DNA of 64,000 bases from Brevibacterium antiquum (GTDB taxonomy: Bacteria > Actinomycetota > Actinomycetes > Actinomycetales > Brevibacteriaceae): NCBI RefSeq assembly GCF_016107655.1, contig NZ_JABASX010000005.1, forward strand, positions 124,001 through 188,000, read 5' to 3'. A program made the translations under genes and the position numbers. This document shows, in pieces, positions 27,278-35,753 of this stretch. Numbering within the stretch: position 1 is the first letter of the stretch; each line of letters starts with the position of its first letter. Below the pieces are notes generated by a model. The model was not told where the DNA came from. It searched no databases and saw only the letters and a program-made list of their open reading frames with translations.

Positions 27278-28558
27278 ATGCCTTCTACCCTCCTGTCTCC
27301 GGATTCTCCTGCCCGCCAACGCAGTCAGGATCTGTTGGAACAGTTTCCCGAGCTCGCTGCAGTTCCGGGATTCCCACAGGCCAGGATTCTCACCGAGTAT
27401 GTCCTGGGGCGACGCAGCGGAGAACTCGACGTCTCCGGGCGTGCGACGGAAGGAACATTCGTGGACGCCGAGGCGGTTGCCGGGCTTCCGCACGAGTTCC
27501 TCGTCGTCGATGACGGCCAGGGACTGCAGTCGCGGCTGCTGAGCGAGATCGTACCCGTGCGCACCTACAACGACCGGGTAGACGAAGTACGCACCGTCGC
27601 CGAGGTGGCAGCTCAGGCCAGTGCCATCGACGATCTCGCTGTCTTCGCCCCGGAAGCGCAAGAAGTCTGGGCGATCGTCAACGCACCGAAGGCCACCCAA
27701 GCGCTGGCCGAGACGATCGCCGCCGTCCAGGCCCACGTGAGGACGATCATCGTCATCGGCCGCAGCGATTCGATGAGCCGAGCCGTGAACAAGGAATTGG
27801 CGCGTGGTTTCGCCCGCGTCGATGTCTCTCCAGGCGTCGGCAAGCACCGCATGATCATCGGCAGCCGCCCGCTGTCATCACCGAGCCTGCCGAGCTTTCC
27901 CAAGCACAGCAGAATCGATCATCCGGCCACAGGTCCGCTGCAGGTCAGAGCCCACGGAGCCTGCTTCTCCGGGGTCAAAAGCGATGAGGGCTCGGCCGCG
28001 CTGCTCACGGCTCTGGCAGCCGAGTCTGAGTTCGCCGAGGCCCGGTCCGCCGAGACTCAACTCGCCGAGACTCAACTCGCTGAGGCGGGACCTGGGTCCC
28101 CGAACTCGGTCCTTGACCTCGGGTGCGGGAACGGATGGCTGCTCACAGCTGCGATGCAGGTGACGGGCGCGGAGAAGGGCACCGGCGTGGACGTATCGAA
28201 GGCGGCGGTCGCCTCGGCGAGGGAGACCGCAGAGGCGAACGGACTCGATGTCGAGACCATCCTCGCCGATGCCACGGATGTGCAGGCTCTGACAGGCGCA
28301 GACTCTTCGGTGCGCACTGGCGGGCACGACCTCATTCTGCTCAACCCGCCGTTCCATCAGGGCACGACCATCGAAACTGACACCGCTGCCGGACTCATGC
28401 ACACAGCGGCCGAGCTGCTGGCACCCGAGGGGCGAATCTTCACGGTCTACAACTCACACCTGCACTACCGCGAGACTCTGGAACGCGTCATCGGACCCAG
28501 CGAACAGGTCGCTCGCACCAGCAAGTTCACCGTCGTCCGCAGCCTCAGACGAGGCTGA
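27278..28558 (+). CDS. RsmC/RlmG-like methyltransferase
   Basis: A 426-residue class I methyltransferase of the rRNA (guanine-N2) type. The N-terminal half is the degenerate MTase-like domain of the family. The C-terminal half holds the SAM motif LDLGCGNGWLLTAA, VDVSKAAVASARETAEANGL and the catalytic LNPPFHQG (NPPF motif). A low-complexity linker between the halves contains a perfect 15-bp tandem duplication (28049-28078). The exact rRNA position cannot be read from sequence. Confidence 0.85.
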   Translation: MPSTLLSPDSPARQRSQDLLEQFPELAAVPGFPQARILTEYVLGRRSGELDVSGRATEGTFVDAEAVAGLPHEFLVVDDGQGLQSRLLSEIVPVRTYNDRVDEVRTVAEVAAQASAIDDLAVFAPEAQEVWAIVNAPKATQALAETIAAVQAHVRTIIVIGRSDSMSRAVNKELARGFARVDVSPGVGKHRMIIGSRPLSSPSLPSFPKHSRIDHPATGPLQVRAHGACFSGVKSDEGSAALLTALAAESEFAEARSAETQLAETQLAEAGPGSPNSVLDLGCGNGWLLTAAMQVTGAEKGTGVDVSKAAVASARETAEANGLDVETILADATDVQALTGADSSVRTGGHDLILLNPPFHQGTTIETDTAAGLMHTAAELLAPEGRIFTVYNSHLHYRETLERVIGPSEQVARTSKFTVVRSLRRG

Positions 28559-28576
28559 GCTCACGCGATCGATCGC

Positions 28577-29263
28577 TCATGTCTGGCCGTTTCCTTCCGG
28601 CACGGCATCTCCGGGGACGACGAGCCCGGACTCGTAGGCGAGGACGACAAGCTGTGACCGGTCACGTGCTCCGAGTTTGCCCAGCAGACGGCTGGCGTAG
28701 GTGCGCGCAGTCTCCGGGCTGATGAATAGGCTGGCACCTACCTGCTGGTTCGACTCACCGCGACCGATGCGTGCCAGAACCTCCCTCTCACGATCGGTGA
28801 GCGCCTCGAGCAGCTCGGGTCGCGGCCTCGCCTTCTGCCCGGCGTTCAATCGTCGCAGCACCGTATTGGTCACCGACGGGGAGAGGAGCGAATCACCGCC
28901 GGCGACCGAGCGGATGGCCGAGCGCAGATCGGCCGGTCTGATGTCCTTGAGGAGGTAGCCGCTGGCGCCGACCTGGATGGCGGACACGATGTCCTCATCG
29001 TCGTCGAAGGTCGTGAGCATGACGACCTTCGTGGAATTGAGCCCAGGGTCTCCGGTAATGAGCCTCGTCGCCGTGATCCCATCCATCACGGGCATCCTGA
29101 TGTCCATGAGCACGACATCGGGACCCAACTGTCGCACGAGGCCGAGCCCTGCTCGACCATCTGCCGCCTCGGCGACGACCTCGATATCGCCATCGCTGAC
29201 GGCCAATTGGCGCAGTCCGGTGCGCACGAGTTCCTGATCGTCGACAAGCAGGATGGAGATCAT
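28577..29263 (-). CDS. LuxR/NarL-family response regulator
   Basis: A 228-residue two-component regulator. The receiver holds the acidic pair D8-D9, the phosphoacceptor D54 (VLMDIRMP), and a conserved Lys in LLKDIRPADL. The C-terminal NarL/LuxR HTH spans about 150-215 (LTDREREVLARIGRGESNQQ, then TYASRLLGKLG). It overlaps the sensor kinase gene by 4 bases, forming one operon. Targets are unknown. Confidence 0.94.
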   Translation of the reverse strand: MISILLVDDQELVRTGLRQLAVSDGDIEVVAEAADGRAGLGLVRQLGPDVVLMDIRMPVMDGITATRLITGDPGLNSTKVVMLTTFDDDEDIVSAIQVGASGYLLKDIRPADLRSAIRSVAGGDSLLSPSVTNTVLRRLNAGQKARPRPELLEALTDREREVLARIGRGESNQQVGASLFISPETARTYASRLLGKLGARDRSQLVVLAYESGLVVPGDAVPEGNGQT

Positions 29264-30423
29264 GAATCGATCCTCCTCGGCAGCGTGGCGTGCAGGGTGA
29301 AGCCCCGATTCGGGGCGGATCGAGTGCTGAGTTGTCCGCCGAGGAGGCGCACCCTCTCGCTCATCCCCGTGAGTCCGTGTCCTCCCGTGCTCTCCTCTCC
29401 GAGCGTGGCAGCGGAGTCGGCTCCAGTTCCGTCGTCGACCACTGTCACCGTGACGTCGTCATCGCTGAGTCCGATTTCGACGCTGACAGCCGTCGCCGAG
29501 GCATGTCGGAGCACGTTCGTGACTCCCTCCTGAACGACGCGGAAGATCACCGTCTCGACAGGGGAGGGCACCTGGCCGGGTGAGAGTCCGACCGTTGATG
29601 AGACCGAGATCCCCATGGACCTCGCTTGTTCGAGGAGAGTCTCAATGCCGTCGATGCCGAGGCTGGTGCGGGTCGTTTCGTCGCCGGAGCGCAGGAGACG
29701 GACCATGGATCGCAGATCGCTCAGTGACTCTCCCGCTTCGGCACGAACGCGGTTAAGGGCCTTTGCTGCCTCCGAGCTCTCCTGACCACCCTGTTCGATC
29801 GCCTCGATGCCGACAGCAGCATGAAGAGAGATGACCGAGAGCTTGTGCCCAAGCGTGTCGTGGAGGTCGCGGGAAAGCTGCAGTCTCTCGTGCTGGAGCT
29901 GCCTCTCGGATTCCTTGCGCAGGTGCTCGTCCTGGAGACGGAGCAGCTGGGTGTGCTGGTCGAGAAAGCGTCGGTGGGTGGCCACAGCATGTCCGAGGGC
30001 AATCGCCGCGGCGATGAGTGCGACCGTTGAGATCGACTCGGCGCCGAGAAGACGACCGAGCGGAAGCGAATCATCACGAATCCGAAAGGCGGTCGACACA
30101 AGGAACACCACGGCTCCCGAAACGACGGCGAATCGGGTCAGCCCCACCTCGGCGACGGAGAAGAGCGCAGCGACCACGGGGAGAGCGACCCCGATCGGGA
30201 CGAGGTCAAGGCTGTAGTAGGCGAAGGTCCCCAGGACGCTGAGGACGACGACGGACCTCGGCAATCCGCGCCGCAGAAGAAGCACGGCGCCGAACCCGAG
30301 CGCGAAGACGAAGGGCAGCGACCGCAACGGTGTCCCAGCGTCGATCTGTGCCAGTGCAATGATGGCTGCCAACGACACTGTCACCACAATGGCGAGAATG
30401 GCGTCGGTTCTTCGCGGTCCCAT
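29260..30423 (-). CDS. Sensor histidine kinase (HisKA_3 type)
   Basis: A membrane sensor kinase partnered with the downstream LuxR regulator. The N-terminal half holds about six hydrophobic helices. QLSRDLHDTLGHKLSVISLH carries the phosphoacceptor His (about 188). The ATPase motif VTVVDDGTGAD and the glycine box GGHGLTGMSERVRLLGG complete the HATPase domain. The ATG at 30423 gives 387 residues; a GTG 12 codons upstream is possible. The sensing domain is not recognised beyond the membrane helices. Confidence 0.92.
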   Translation of the reverse strand: MGPRRTDAILAIVVTVSLAAIIALAQIDAGTPLRSLPFVFALGFGAVLLLRRGLPRSVVVLSVLGTFAYYSLDLVPIGVALPVVAALFSVAEVGLTRFAVVSGAVVFLVSTAFRIRDDSLPLGRLLGAESISTVALIAAAIALGHAVATHRRFLDQHTQLLRLQDEHLRKESERQLQHERLQLSRDLHDTLGHKLSVISLHAAVGIEAIEQGGQESSEAAKALNRVRAEAGESLSDLRSMVRLLRSGDETTRTSLGIDGIETLLEQARSMGISVSSTVGLSPGQVPSPVETVIFRVVQEGVTNVLRHASATAVSVEIGLSDDDVTVTVVDDGTGADSAATLGEESTGGHGLTGMSERVRLLGGQLSTRSAPNRGFTLHATLPRRIDS

Positions 30424-30575
30424 GATCCCAGCATAGAGTCGTCTCACCTCAGTGGGCACCGCCGGAAGCGCCCGGCAATGTCGCTTCTCGACGTACGGGA
30501 CGGTCCTCAGAACTCGACGCCGGTCGCGCGTGTGAGCCGATTCGGCAGGATGTCCAATGACCCTAATCTTGAAGA

Positions 30576-30995
30576 ATGAAGTATTTTCGCGAACTCAAGT
30601 GGCCTCTGCTCATCATTCTCGGGTTGCTCGGCCTCGTCCGTCCCGTGGCGCGTATCGCCCTCGAGAGCTCCGGGCTTCCCACCCAATCCATCGCTCTCGG
30701 AATGACGGCGCTCGTGACACTGGTGTGGGTGCTGGCCCTAGGGCTGTCTCGGTCGGCGAACCCGCTCCTCAGCGGGGGCATCGTCGGACTCGTCTACGCC
30801 CTCGGTGCCATCATCCTCAGCGGCATCCTGTCCCCGATTCTGCTGGGCCACCTCGAGGGGCCGCTGGCGCAGCCCCTGGCCATCATCCCCATGATCGTGA
30901 CGAACGCTGTCTGGGGTGTCGTCGCCGGGGGACTGGCACTGCTCGTCCGCCGTCTGCGATGGGGAACCTGGACTCTGAATCGACTCGGACAGTGA
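30576..30995 (+). CDS. Small membrane protein, 139 aa
   Basis: A 139-residue protein with four hydrophobic segments and a basic C-terminal tail (RRLRWGTWTLNR). The start is near GAAGA. No family recognised. It overlaps the next small gene by 4 bases and lies divergent from the two-component kinase. This frame was preferred over a longer overlapping one because of its clean hydrophobic periodicity and lower Arg/Pro content. Confidence 0.65.
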   Translation: MKYFRELKWPLLIILGLLGLVRPVARIALESSGLPTQSIALGMTALVTLVWVLALGLSRSANPLLSGGIVGLVYALGAIILSGILSPILLGHLEGPLAQPLAIIPMIVTNAVWGVVAGGLALLVRRLRWGTWTLNRLGQ

Positions 30996-31225
30996 CCGGG
31001 AACGAAGCCCGCCGAGGTGGTCGGCTCTGGGCGCGTGTCATCGGTCTGATGATGCTCGGGTTCATTGGAGGAGCCCTCGCCATGATCATCGTCAACGACC
31101 TCATAGCAGGGATCTGGCAGGAAGCGGTGCTGGTCATTGCCCCGGTGAGCCTCCCTGTCGGTGCGCTCGCCGGAGCCGGGTTGGCAGGTGGCTTCGGGTA
31201 CAGACGGCTGACCCGCCGGAACTGA
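30992..31225 (+). CDS. Small membrane protein, 77 aa
   Basis: A 77-residue frame that starts with GTG overlapping the previous stop (GTGA). Two hydrophobic segments (about 15-35 and 43-66) are flanked by basic ends, RRGGRLWAR and YRRLTRRN. The overlap suggests translational coupling and perhaps a two-subunit membrane protein. No family recognised. Confidence 0.55.
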   Translation: MTGNEARRGGRLWARVIGLMMLGFIGGALAMIIVNDLIAGIWQEAVLVIAPVSLPVGALAGAGLAGGFGYRRLTRRN

Positions 31226-31227
31226 AG

Positions 31228-33762
31228 TCAGCCGTCTGCAGCGCCTGAGCCCGCTGTGCCGAATCGACGTGCCAACACCGAGGCCGTGGCCCCGACACCT
31301 GCCGTGGCGACCTCGTCTGGCCGGCCGGAGGCTACGACGTGACCGCCGTCGGGACCGGGTCCAGGGCCCATGTCGATGAGCCAATCCGAGCCGGCGGCCA
31401 GCTCCATATTGTGATCGGCGATGAGGATCGTATCTCCCTCGTCCACGATCTGGCGGAAGAGCCTCCCCAGGACCCGAGCATCACTGGGGTGCAGGCCGTT
31501 GGCCGGCTCATCAAGGATGAATAGTGAGCGCTCACGTCGCTTCCTGGCCCGCATCACCGCGGCCAGCCGCAGCCGCTGCGCCTCACCGCCGGACAGCGTC
31601 GCCGAGGACTGTCCGAGCAGCAGACCACCGAGGCCGACCCTCTGCAGGACCTCGAAATGGGCGACGAGACCGAGGCGTTCGGCGAACACCGACGCCGCCG
31701 CATCGATCGACAGATCGAGGACATCCGCGATGGTCAGCTCCTCGACCGTGACCTCGAGTGTCTCCTCTATGAATCGGCGGCCTTCGCATTCGGGGCAGGT
31801 GCCGCTGGAGGCCGGCAGGTGGACGAGATCGATGGTGATGATGCCCAGGCCCTCACAGCGGGGGCAGCGTCCCCGGGCGGTGTTGAAGGAGAACTGTGAG
31901 GCGGTGAAGCCACGACTGCGTGCCAGATCGGTCTTCGCGAACAGGCTGCGGATTTTATCGAAGATGCCCAGGTAGGTGCCGATGACCGATCGCGGGGACC
32001 GGCCGATGGTGGACTGATCGAAGCTGACCACCCGGTCGAAGACCGCGAGCCCGGCAGCATCTGCCTCGGCAAGATCTCCTCCCTCACCACAGCTGCTACC
32101 ACCAGTGCTGCTACTGCGCCGGGGTATCGTCGGCGGTTCCTCCTCACCATCGAACGAGGAGGCTCCAGCGCTTCTGGCCAGTGTTGCCACCGACCGCAGC
32201 ACCGTGCTCTTGCCCGCTCCGGAGACTCCCGTCAGAGTGGTGAGACCACCTATGGGAAAGGACAGTGCCAGACCGCGGAGGTTGTTCGCCGACAGGCTGG
32301 TGCACCGAGCCCAATCTTCGAATTCCTGGGGTGCTCGCCAAGGTTCGCTGGGAGCCTCATTGCGCAGGCGGACAGCGGTCGAGCTCTCCCCGTCGAGTGC
32401 CTCGGCGACGGGTCCGGAGAACATGAGCTGGCCTCCACGTGCACCTCCGCCGGGACCGAGCTCGATCACCCAATCACAGCGGCGCACGATCTCCATATCG
32501 TGTTCGACGAGGATGACCGTGTTGCCCGCATCCCGCAGAGCCTCGATGTGGGTGAAGAGGTGATCGGTGTCCTTCGGGTGCAGACCGGTGGAGAGTTCGT
32601 CGAAGACATAGACCATGCCGTGAAGGCCGCTGTGCAGATGGGCTGCCAAGCGCAGTCGCTGCAGCTCACCGGGGGAGAGGGTGGCCGCTGACCGTTTGGG
32701 TGGAAGGTAGCCGACGCCGAGGCGCTCGATCACGTCGGTGCGCTTGTCGAGTTCGTCGAGGAGGACGTGGGCGGCCTCATCTGTGGCTGTGGAGAATCGC
32801 TTCGATTTGCTGGGGCCGCGTTCGAGGTCGGCGGCGATGGCGGCGTTGATCGTCACGGCTAGGTCTGTGAGGCTGTGATTGCCCACCTCGGCGATATTCT
32901 CCCCGCCGATCGTCACTGCCAATGCGGCAGGGTTGATGCGACTCCCATGGCAATCGGGGCAGAGGTCGTTGCTGAGGAATTCCTCGGTGCGTTCGCGGAT
33001 CGTGGCACTGCCGGTCGTGACCATGGTGTCGAGCAGGTACCGGCGGGCGCTGCGGAATTTGCCTGTGTATTCGCGGGCGACGTGGTCGAGTATCTTCTCC
33101 GGCTCGACGGTCACGGATGGTGTGTCTTCCGTGGTCAGCAGCCAGGTGCGGGTGTCAGCGGGCAGGCGCTTCCAGGGTATGTCGACGTCGATTCCCAGTG
33201 CCTCGACAAGGTGTTTGAAGTTCCGGCCCAACCATCCTCCAGGCCAGGCGGCGATGGCGCCCTCGCGGATGGTCAGGGTCTTGTCGGGCACTGCGGCGTC
33301 GAGGTCGATGTCATGGATGCTGCCCTTCGCCGCGCACGTCGGGCAGGCGCCTTCGACAGTGTTCGGGGAGAATGCCGAGGCAAGCAGACGGCCCTGGTTC
33401 GCGGGGTAGTCGCCGAAGCGGGAGAACAGCACCCGCAGCAGATCAGAGACCTGTGAGAGTGTGCCCACGCTCGAATTCTCCGGGGGAGTCGACACGAGCT
33501 GTTTGACTGCAATTGCGGCAGGAAGGCCCGTGATCCGGTCGACCTGGGGCGCGGAGACCGCGCCGAGGAGGTGACGGGTGAACGGGGAGACCGATTCGAG
33601 GTAGCGGCGCTGGGCTTCGGCGTAGATGGTGTCGAAGGCCAACGACGACTTGCCCGAGCCCGATACACCACAGATGCCGATGAGCTGCCTGTGCGGCAGA
33701 GAGACGGAGAAACCGGACAGGTTGTGCTCGCGAGCGCCGACGACGCCGATCTCTTCGGTCAT
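31228..33762 (-). CDS. UvrA-like ABC ATPase (UvrA2/DrrC type)
   Basis: An 844-residue UvrA-family protein with two ABC ATPase modules. Walker A sites are GVSGSGKSSLAFDT near the N-terminus and GVSGAGKSTVLRSV in the second half. Signatures include LSPGELQRLRLA and LSGGEAQRLRLA. Zinc-binding pairs CPTC, CPDC and CPRC/CPEC are visible. It is shorter than canonical UvrA (about 940), consistent with UvrA2/DrrC-type paralogues linked to resistance to DNA-binding drugs. The start at 33762 is favoured by sequence conservation (TEEIGVVGAREHNL). It is not near other repair genes. Confidence 0.9.
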   Translation of the reverse strand: MTEEIGVVGAREHNLSGFSVSLPHRQLIGICGVSGSGKSSLAFDTIYAEAQRRYLESVSPFTRHLLGAVSAPQVDRITGLPAAIAVKQLVSTPPENSSVGTLSQVSDLLRVLFSRFGDYPANQGRLLASAFSPNTVEGACPTCAAKGSIHDIDLDAAVPDKTLTIREGAIAAWPGGWLGRNFKHLVEALGIDVDIPWKRLPADTRTWLLTTEDTPSVTVEPEKILDHVAREYTGKFRSARRYLLDTMVTTGSATIRERTEEFLSNDLCPDCHGSRINPAALAVTIGGENIAEVGNHSLTDLAVTINAAIAADLERGPSKSKRFSTATDEAAHVLLDELDKRTDVIERLGVGYLPPKRSAATLSPGELQRLRLAAHLHSGLHGMVYVFDELSTGLHPKDTDHLFTHIEALRDAGNTVILVEHDMEIVRRCDWVIELGPGGGARGGQLMFSGPVAEALDGESSTAVRLRNEAPSEPWRAPQEFEDWARCTSLSANNLRGLALSFPIGGLTTLTGVSGAGKSTVLRSVATLARSAGASSFDGEEEPPTIPRRSSSTGGSSCGEGGDLAEADAAGLAVFDRVVSFDQSTIGRSPRSVIGTYLGIFDKIRSLFAKTDLARSRGFTASQFSFNTARGRCPRCEGLGIITIDLVHLPASSGTCPECEGRRFIEETLEVTVEELTIADVLDLSIDAAASVFAERLGLVAHFEVLQRVGLGGLLLGQSSATLSGGEAQRLRLAAVMRARKRRERSLFILDEPANGLHPSDARVLGRLFRQIVDEGDTILIADHNMELAAGSDWLIDMGPGPGPDGGHVVASGRPDEVATAGVGATASVLARRFGTAGSGAADG

Positions 33763-33825
33763 GAAATGGCCACTTCCTCTCGTCCGGGTGCAGCGATGAA
33801 GCTGCACCCGGACCAGGCTACGCGG

Positions 33826-34794
33826 TCAGCGGTTCGCTCGGTGGGCGCGCCACGTGCTGATCTGATCCCAGATGACGATGGCCCAGATTGCGATGACGGT
33901 GATGATCTGCTGCACCTCGGCGCCCGAAGCGGATGTGAGGTCCGGGTGCAGCACCTGCTGCGTCAGTAGAGCGATGGTGAGGAAGACGGCCATCGCCACG
34001 TCGAGGACCACACCGGTGATGATCAGCGCGGCACTGGTCGAAGAACGGACCAGCTTGATGACTTCGATAACGGCCATGAGGGCCAGGAAGGCCCAATAGC
34101 CGAGCAGCCATCCTGACCCCAGGCCGGGATTGATGAATGTCTCGCCGTTGTTGAGATGCCCGACGTAGACCAGCGAGGTCGGGATGAGCGGGATCAGCGC
34201 AAGAAGGACGAGGAAAATCAGGTTCAGGACCGCCTCGGCGCGGATCTGCGAACCTCTGACGTCCTTTCGATGCAGATCATCGACGCTCCAAGCCTTCGAC
34301 CGTGGTCCGGGCAGCTGCTGTGTGGTCCCGCCGTCGAGACTGCGATCGCCGAGTCCGATGAGAATCGTGATGACAGCGAACGCGATCAGCAGAGCCGTGA
34401 CGGTGCTGCCGATTGTCTGACCCAGAAGCGAGCCGAGGTGGACCTCGGGTGTTGTGGCAAAGTGCACGATGATGTTGGTGAGCACGGACAGTATGGCCAC
34501 AGCCGGCAGCACCCACCGCAGTGACCAGATGTAGAGCGGATAGGAGTCGGGGCCGATGAGGTGCTGTGGTGAGTTCGTGTACTCACGTGAGAGCAGGATC
34601 GGATCGCCGAGTTCTTCGAGCACTTCCCGCTCGACCTTCTCGGTCTGGTCGTGAGCGGGGTGATCGATCTCGCCGAGGCGGTCCTCGACCATGTCGTTGA
34701 TCGTCGCCCTGATCTCTGCCGCGATGTCGTCGCGTGAGTTCTCGTGCAGATGGCCGACCACATTGTCGACGTAGATGTCGGTGAGCGCACTCAT
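33826..34794 (-). CDS. Membrane protein coupled to PadR regulator
   Basis: A 322-residue protein. The N-terminal about 75 residues are soluble, with DIYVDNVVGHL and VEREVLEELGDP resembling the HAAS domain that often accompanies PadR regulators. Six to seven transmembrane helices follow, ending in WAIVIWDQISTW. The ATG at 34794 overlaps the PadR stop codon by 4 bases, so the two are made together. The function is unknown; such pairs are typically stress-responsive membrane proteins with their own repressor. Confidence 0.8.
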   Translation of the reverse strand: MSALTDIYVDNVVGHLHENSRDDIAAEIRATINDMVEDRLGEIDHPAHDQTEKVEREVLEELGDPILLSREYTNSPQHLIGPDSYPLYIWSLRWVLPAVAILSVLTNIIVHFATTPEVHLGSLLGQTIGSTVTALLIAFAVITILIGLGDRSLDGGTTQQLPGPRSKAWSVDDLHRKDVRGSQIRAEAVLNLIFLVLLALIPLIPTSLVYVGHLNNGETFINPGLGSGWLLGYWAFLALMAVIEVIKLVRSSTSAALIITGVVLDVAMAVFLTIALLTQQVLHPDLTSASGAEVQQIITVIAIWAIVIWDQISTWRAHRANR

Positions 34795-35138
34795 GGTGTG
34801 CCTTCCTTCCAGAGTTTCGTAATGCTGGTGTTGAGTTCCAGCCATTGGGAGTGGAGTGCTGCGGCGACTTCGGCGCCGCTGGTGGTGACCGTGTAGTACT
34901 TGCGGGGACGTGCCTGCTCCGTATTCCATTCGGCGCTGAGCAGCCCTTGTTTCTCAAGTCTTCGCAGCAGGGGGTAGAGCGTGTTGGCTTCTGTGGCGAT
35001 GCCGGCTTCGGTGAGAGTCGTCAGCAGGGAGTACCCGTACTGAGGCTGACGGCAGGCAACGAGACTGGCGAAGACGACGGTGCCTCGTCTCAACTCTTGT
35101 TCGTGTGTCGCCAGTGCCTGTTCTGCATCCTCGTTCAT
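34791..35138 (-). CDS. PadR-family transcriptional regulator
   Basis: A 115-residue winged-helix repressor. GYSLLTTLTEAG, ANTLYPLLRRLEKQGLL and RKYYTVTTSGAEV are the PadR signatures. First gene of a two-gene operon. There is no Shine-Dalgarno. A TATAGT at -10 distance from the ATG lies inside a perfect palindrome, so the mRNA is probably leaderless and autorepressed. Confidence 0.92.
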   Translation of the reverse strand: MNEDAEQALATHEQELRRGTVVFASLVACRQPQYGYSLLTTLTEAGIATEANTLYPLLRRLEKQGLLSAEWNTEQARPRKYYTVTTSGAEVAAALHSQWLELNTSITKLWKEGTP

Positions 35139-35142
35139 GTGT

Positions 35143-35156
35143 CACACTATAGTGTG
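35143..35156. promoter_or_regulatory. PadR operator overlapping the promoter
   Basis: CACACTATAGTGTG is a perfect 14-bp palindrome 4 bases upstream of the PadR ATG, extended by partly symmetrical TGT/ACA flanks. On the minus strand its TATAGT is followed by 7 bases and then the ATG, so it can serve as the -10 box of a leaderless transcript while binding the repressor. Confidence 0.65.
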
Positions 35157-35192
35157 TGACACACACTAATGCAATAGGCAGTACATAGTCTG

Positions 35193-35234
35193 GCGTCAGG
35201 GCGTCAGGGCGTCAGGGCGTCAGGGCGTCAGGGC
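35193..35234. repeat. 8-bp tandem repeat, five copies
   Basis: Five uninterrupted copies of GCGTCAGG (35193-35232) plus a partial sixth, ending 6 bases before the thioesterase ATG at 35241. No start codon lies upstream in frame, so the array is in the promoter or leader. Such short repeats mutate by slippage. Confidence 0.9.
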
Positions 35235-35240
35235 ATCTGC

Positions 35241-35753
35241 ATGAGCGCCGAGGTGAATCCAGCTCGAAATGTTTGCGCCTTGCCTGAAACCCAGGCGAAA
35301 TATCCCTCGGCGAATACGACTCATCGAGTCGACGGAATGAACTTCTATACACGCAAGTGGGTTCGCCCGGAGGACTTCAATGCGAACGGCTCGCTCTTCG
35401 GAGGGAGCCTGCTGAAGTGGATCGACGAGGAAGCTGCGATCTACGCGATCATTCAGCTCGGCAGCCACAGCGTGGTCACGAAGCTCATCTTCGAGATCGA
35501 CTTCGTAGCTTCGGCTCGCCAGGGGGATCTCATCGAGATGGGCCTCGTCGCAACTCGTTGCGGCAACACGTCACTGACGATGCGAGCTCAGGTGCGCAAT
35601 ATGATCACGCGCAAGTCCATTCTGAGCATCGATAGAATCGTCTTCGTCAGCGTGGGGGAGACGGGGCAGCCAGACCCTCACGGCTATTCATCGATCACCT
35701 ACGAGCGGGACCGGATGCCGATCGGCCACCCGTCCGAGCACGAGGCCCGCTGA
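35241..35753 (+). CDS. Hotdog-fold acyl-CoA thioesterase
   Basis: A protein of the YciA/ACOT hotdog group that hydrolyses acyl-CoA. The signature is NANGSLFGGSLLKWIDEEAA, followed by VTKLIFEIDFVASARQGD. The ATG at 35241 gives 170 residues. Homology begins at MNFYTRKWVRPEDF, so an ATG at 35337 (138 residues) may be the true start; neither has a strong ribosome binding site. The 3' end overlaps the convergent regulator gene by 59 bases. It is the left edge of the ketone-oxidation region but has no proven link to it. Confidence 0.82.
   Translation: MSAEVNPARNVCALPETQAKYPSANTTHRVDGMNFYTRKWVRPEDFNANGSLFGGSLLKWIDEEAAIYAIIQLGSHSVVTKLIFEIDFVASARQGDLIEMGLVATRCGNTSLTMRAQVRNMITRKSILSIDRIVFVSVGETGQPDPHGYSSITYERDRMPIGHPSEHEAR

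Noticed and set aside
30557-31225. A 222-codon frame spanning both small membrane genes
   Set aside because: Its first two thirds are Arg/Pro-rich and antagonistic to the clean four-helix frame at 30576-30995; only its end, from GTG 30992, looks coding.
35193-35234. CRISPR array
   Set aside because: The repeat unit is 8 bp with no spacers; it is a simple tandem repeat.
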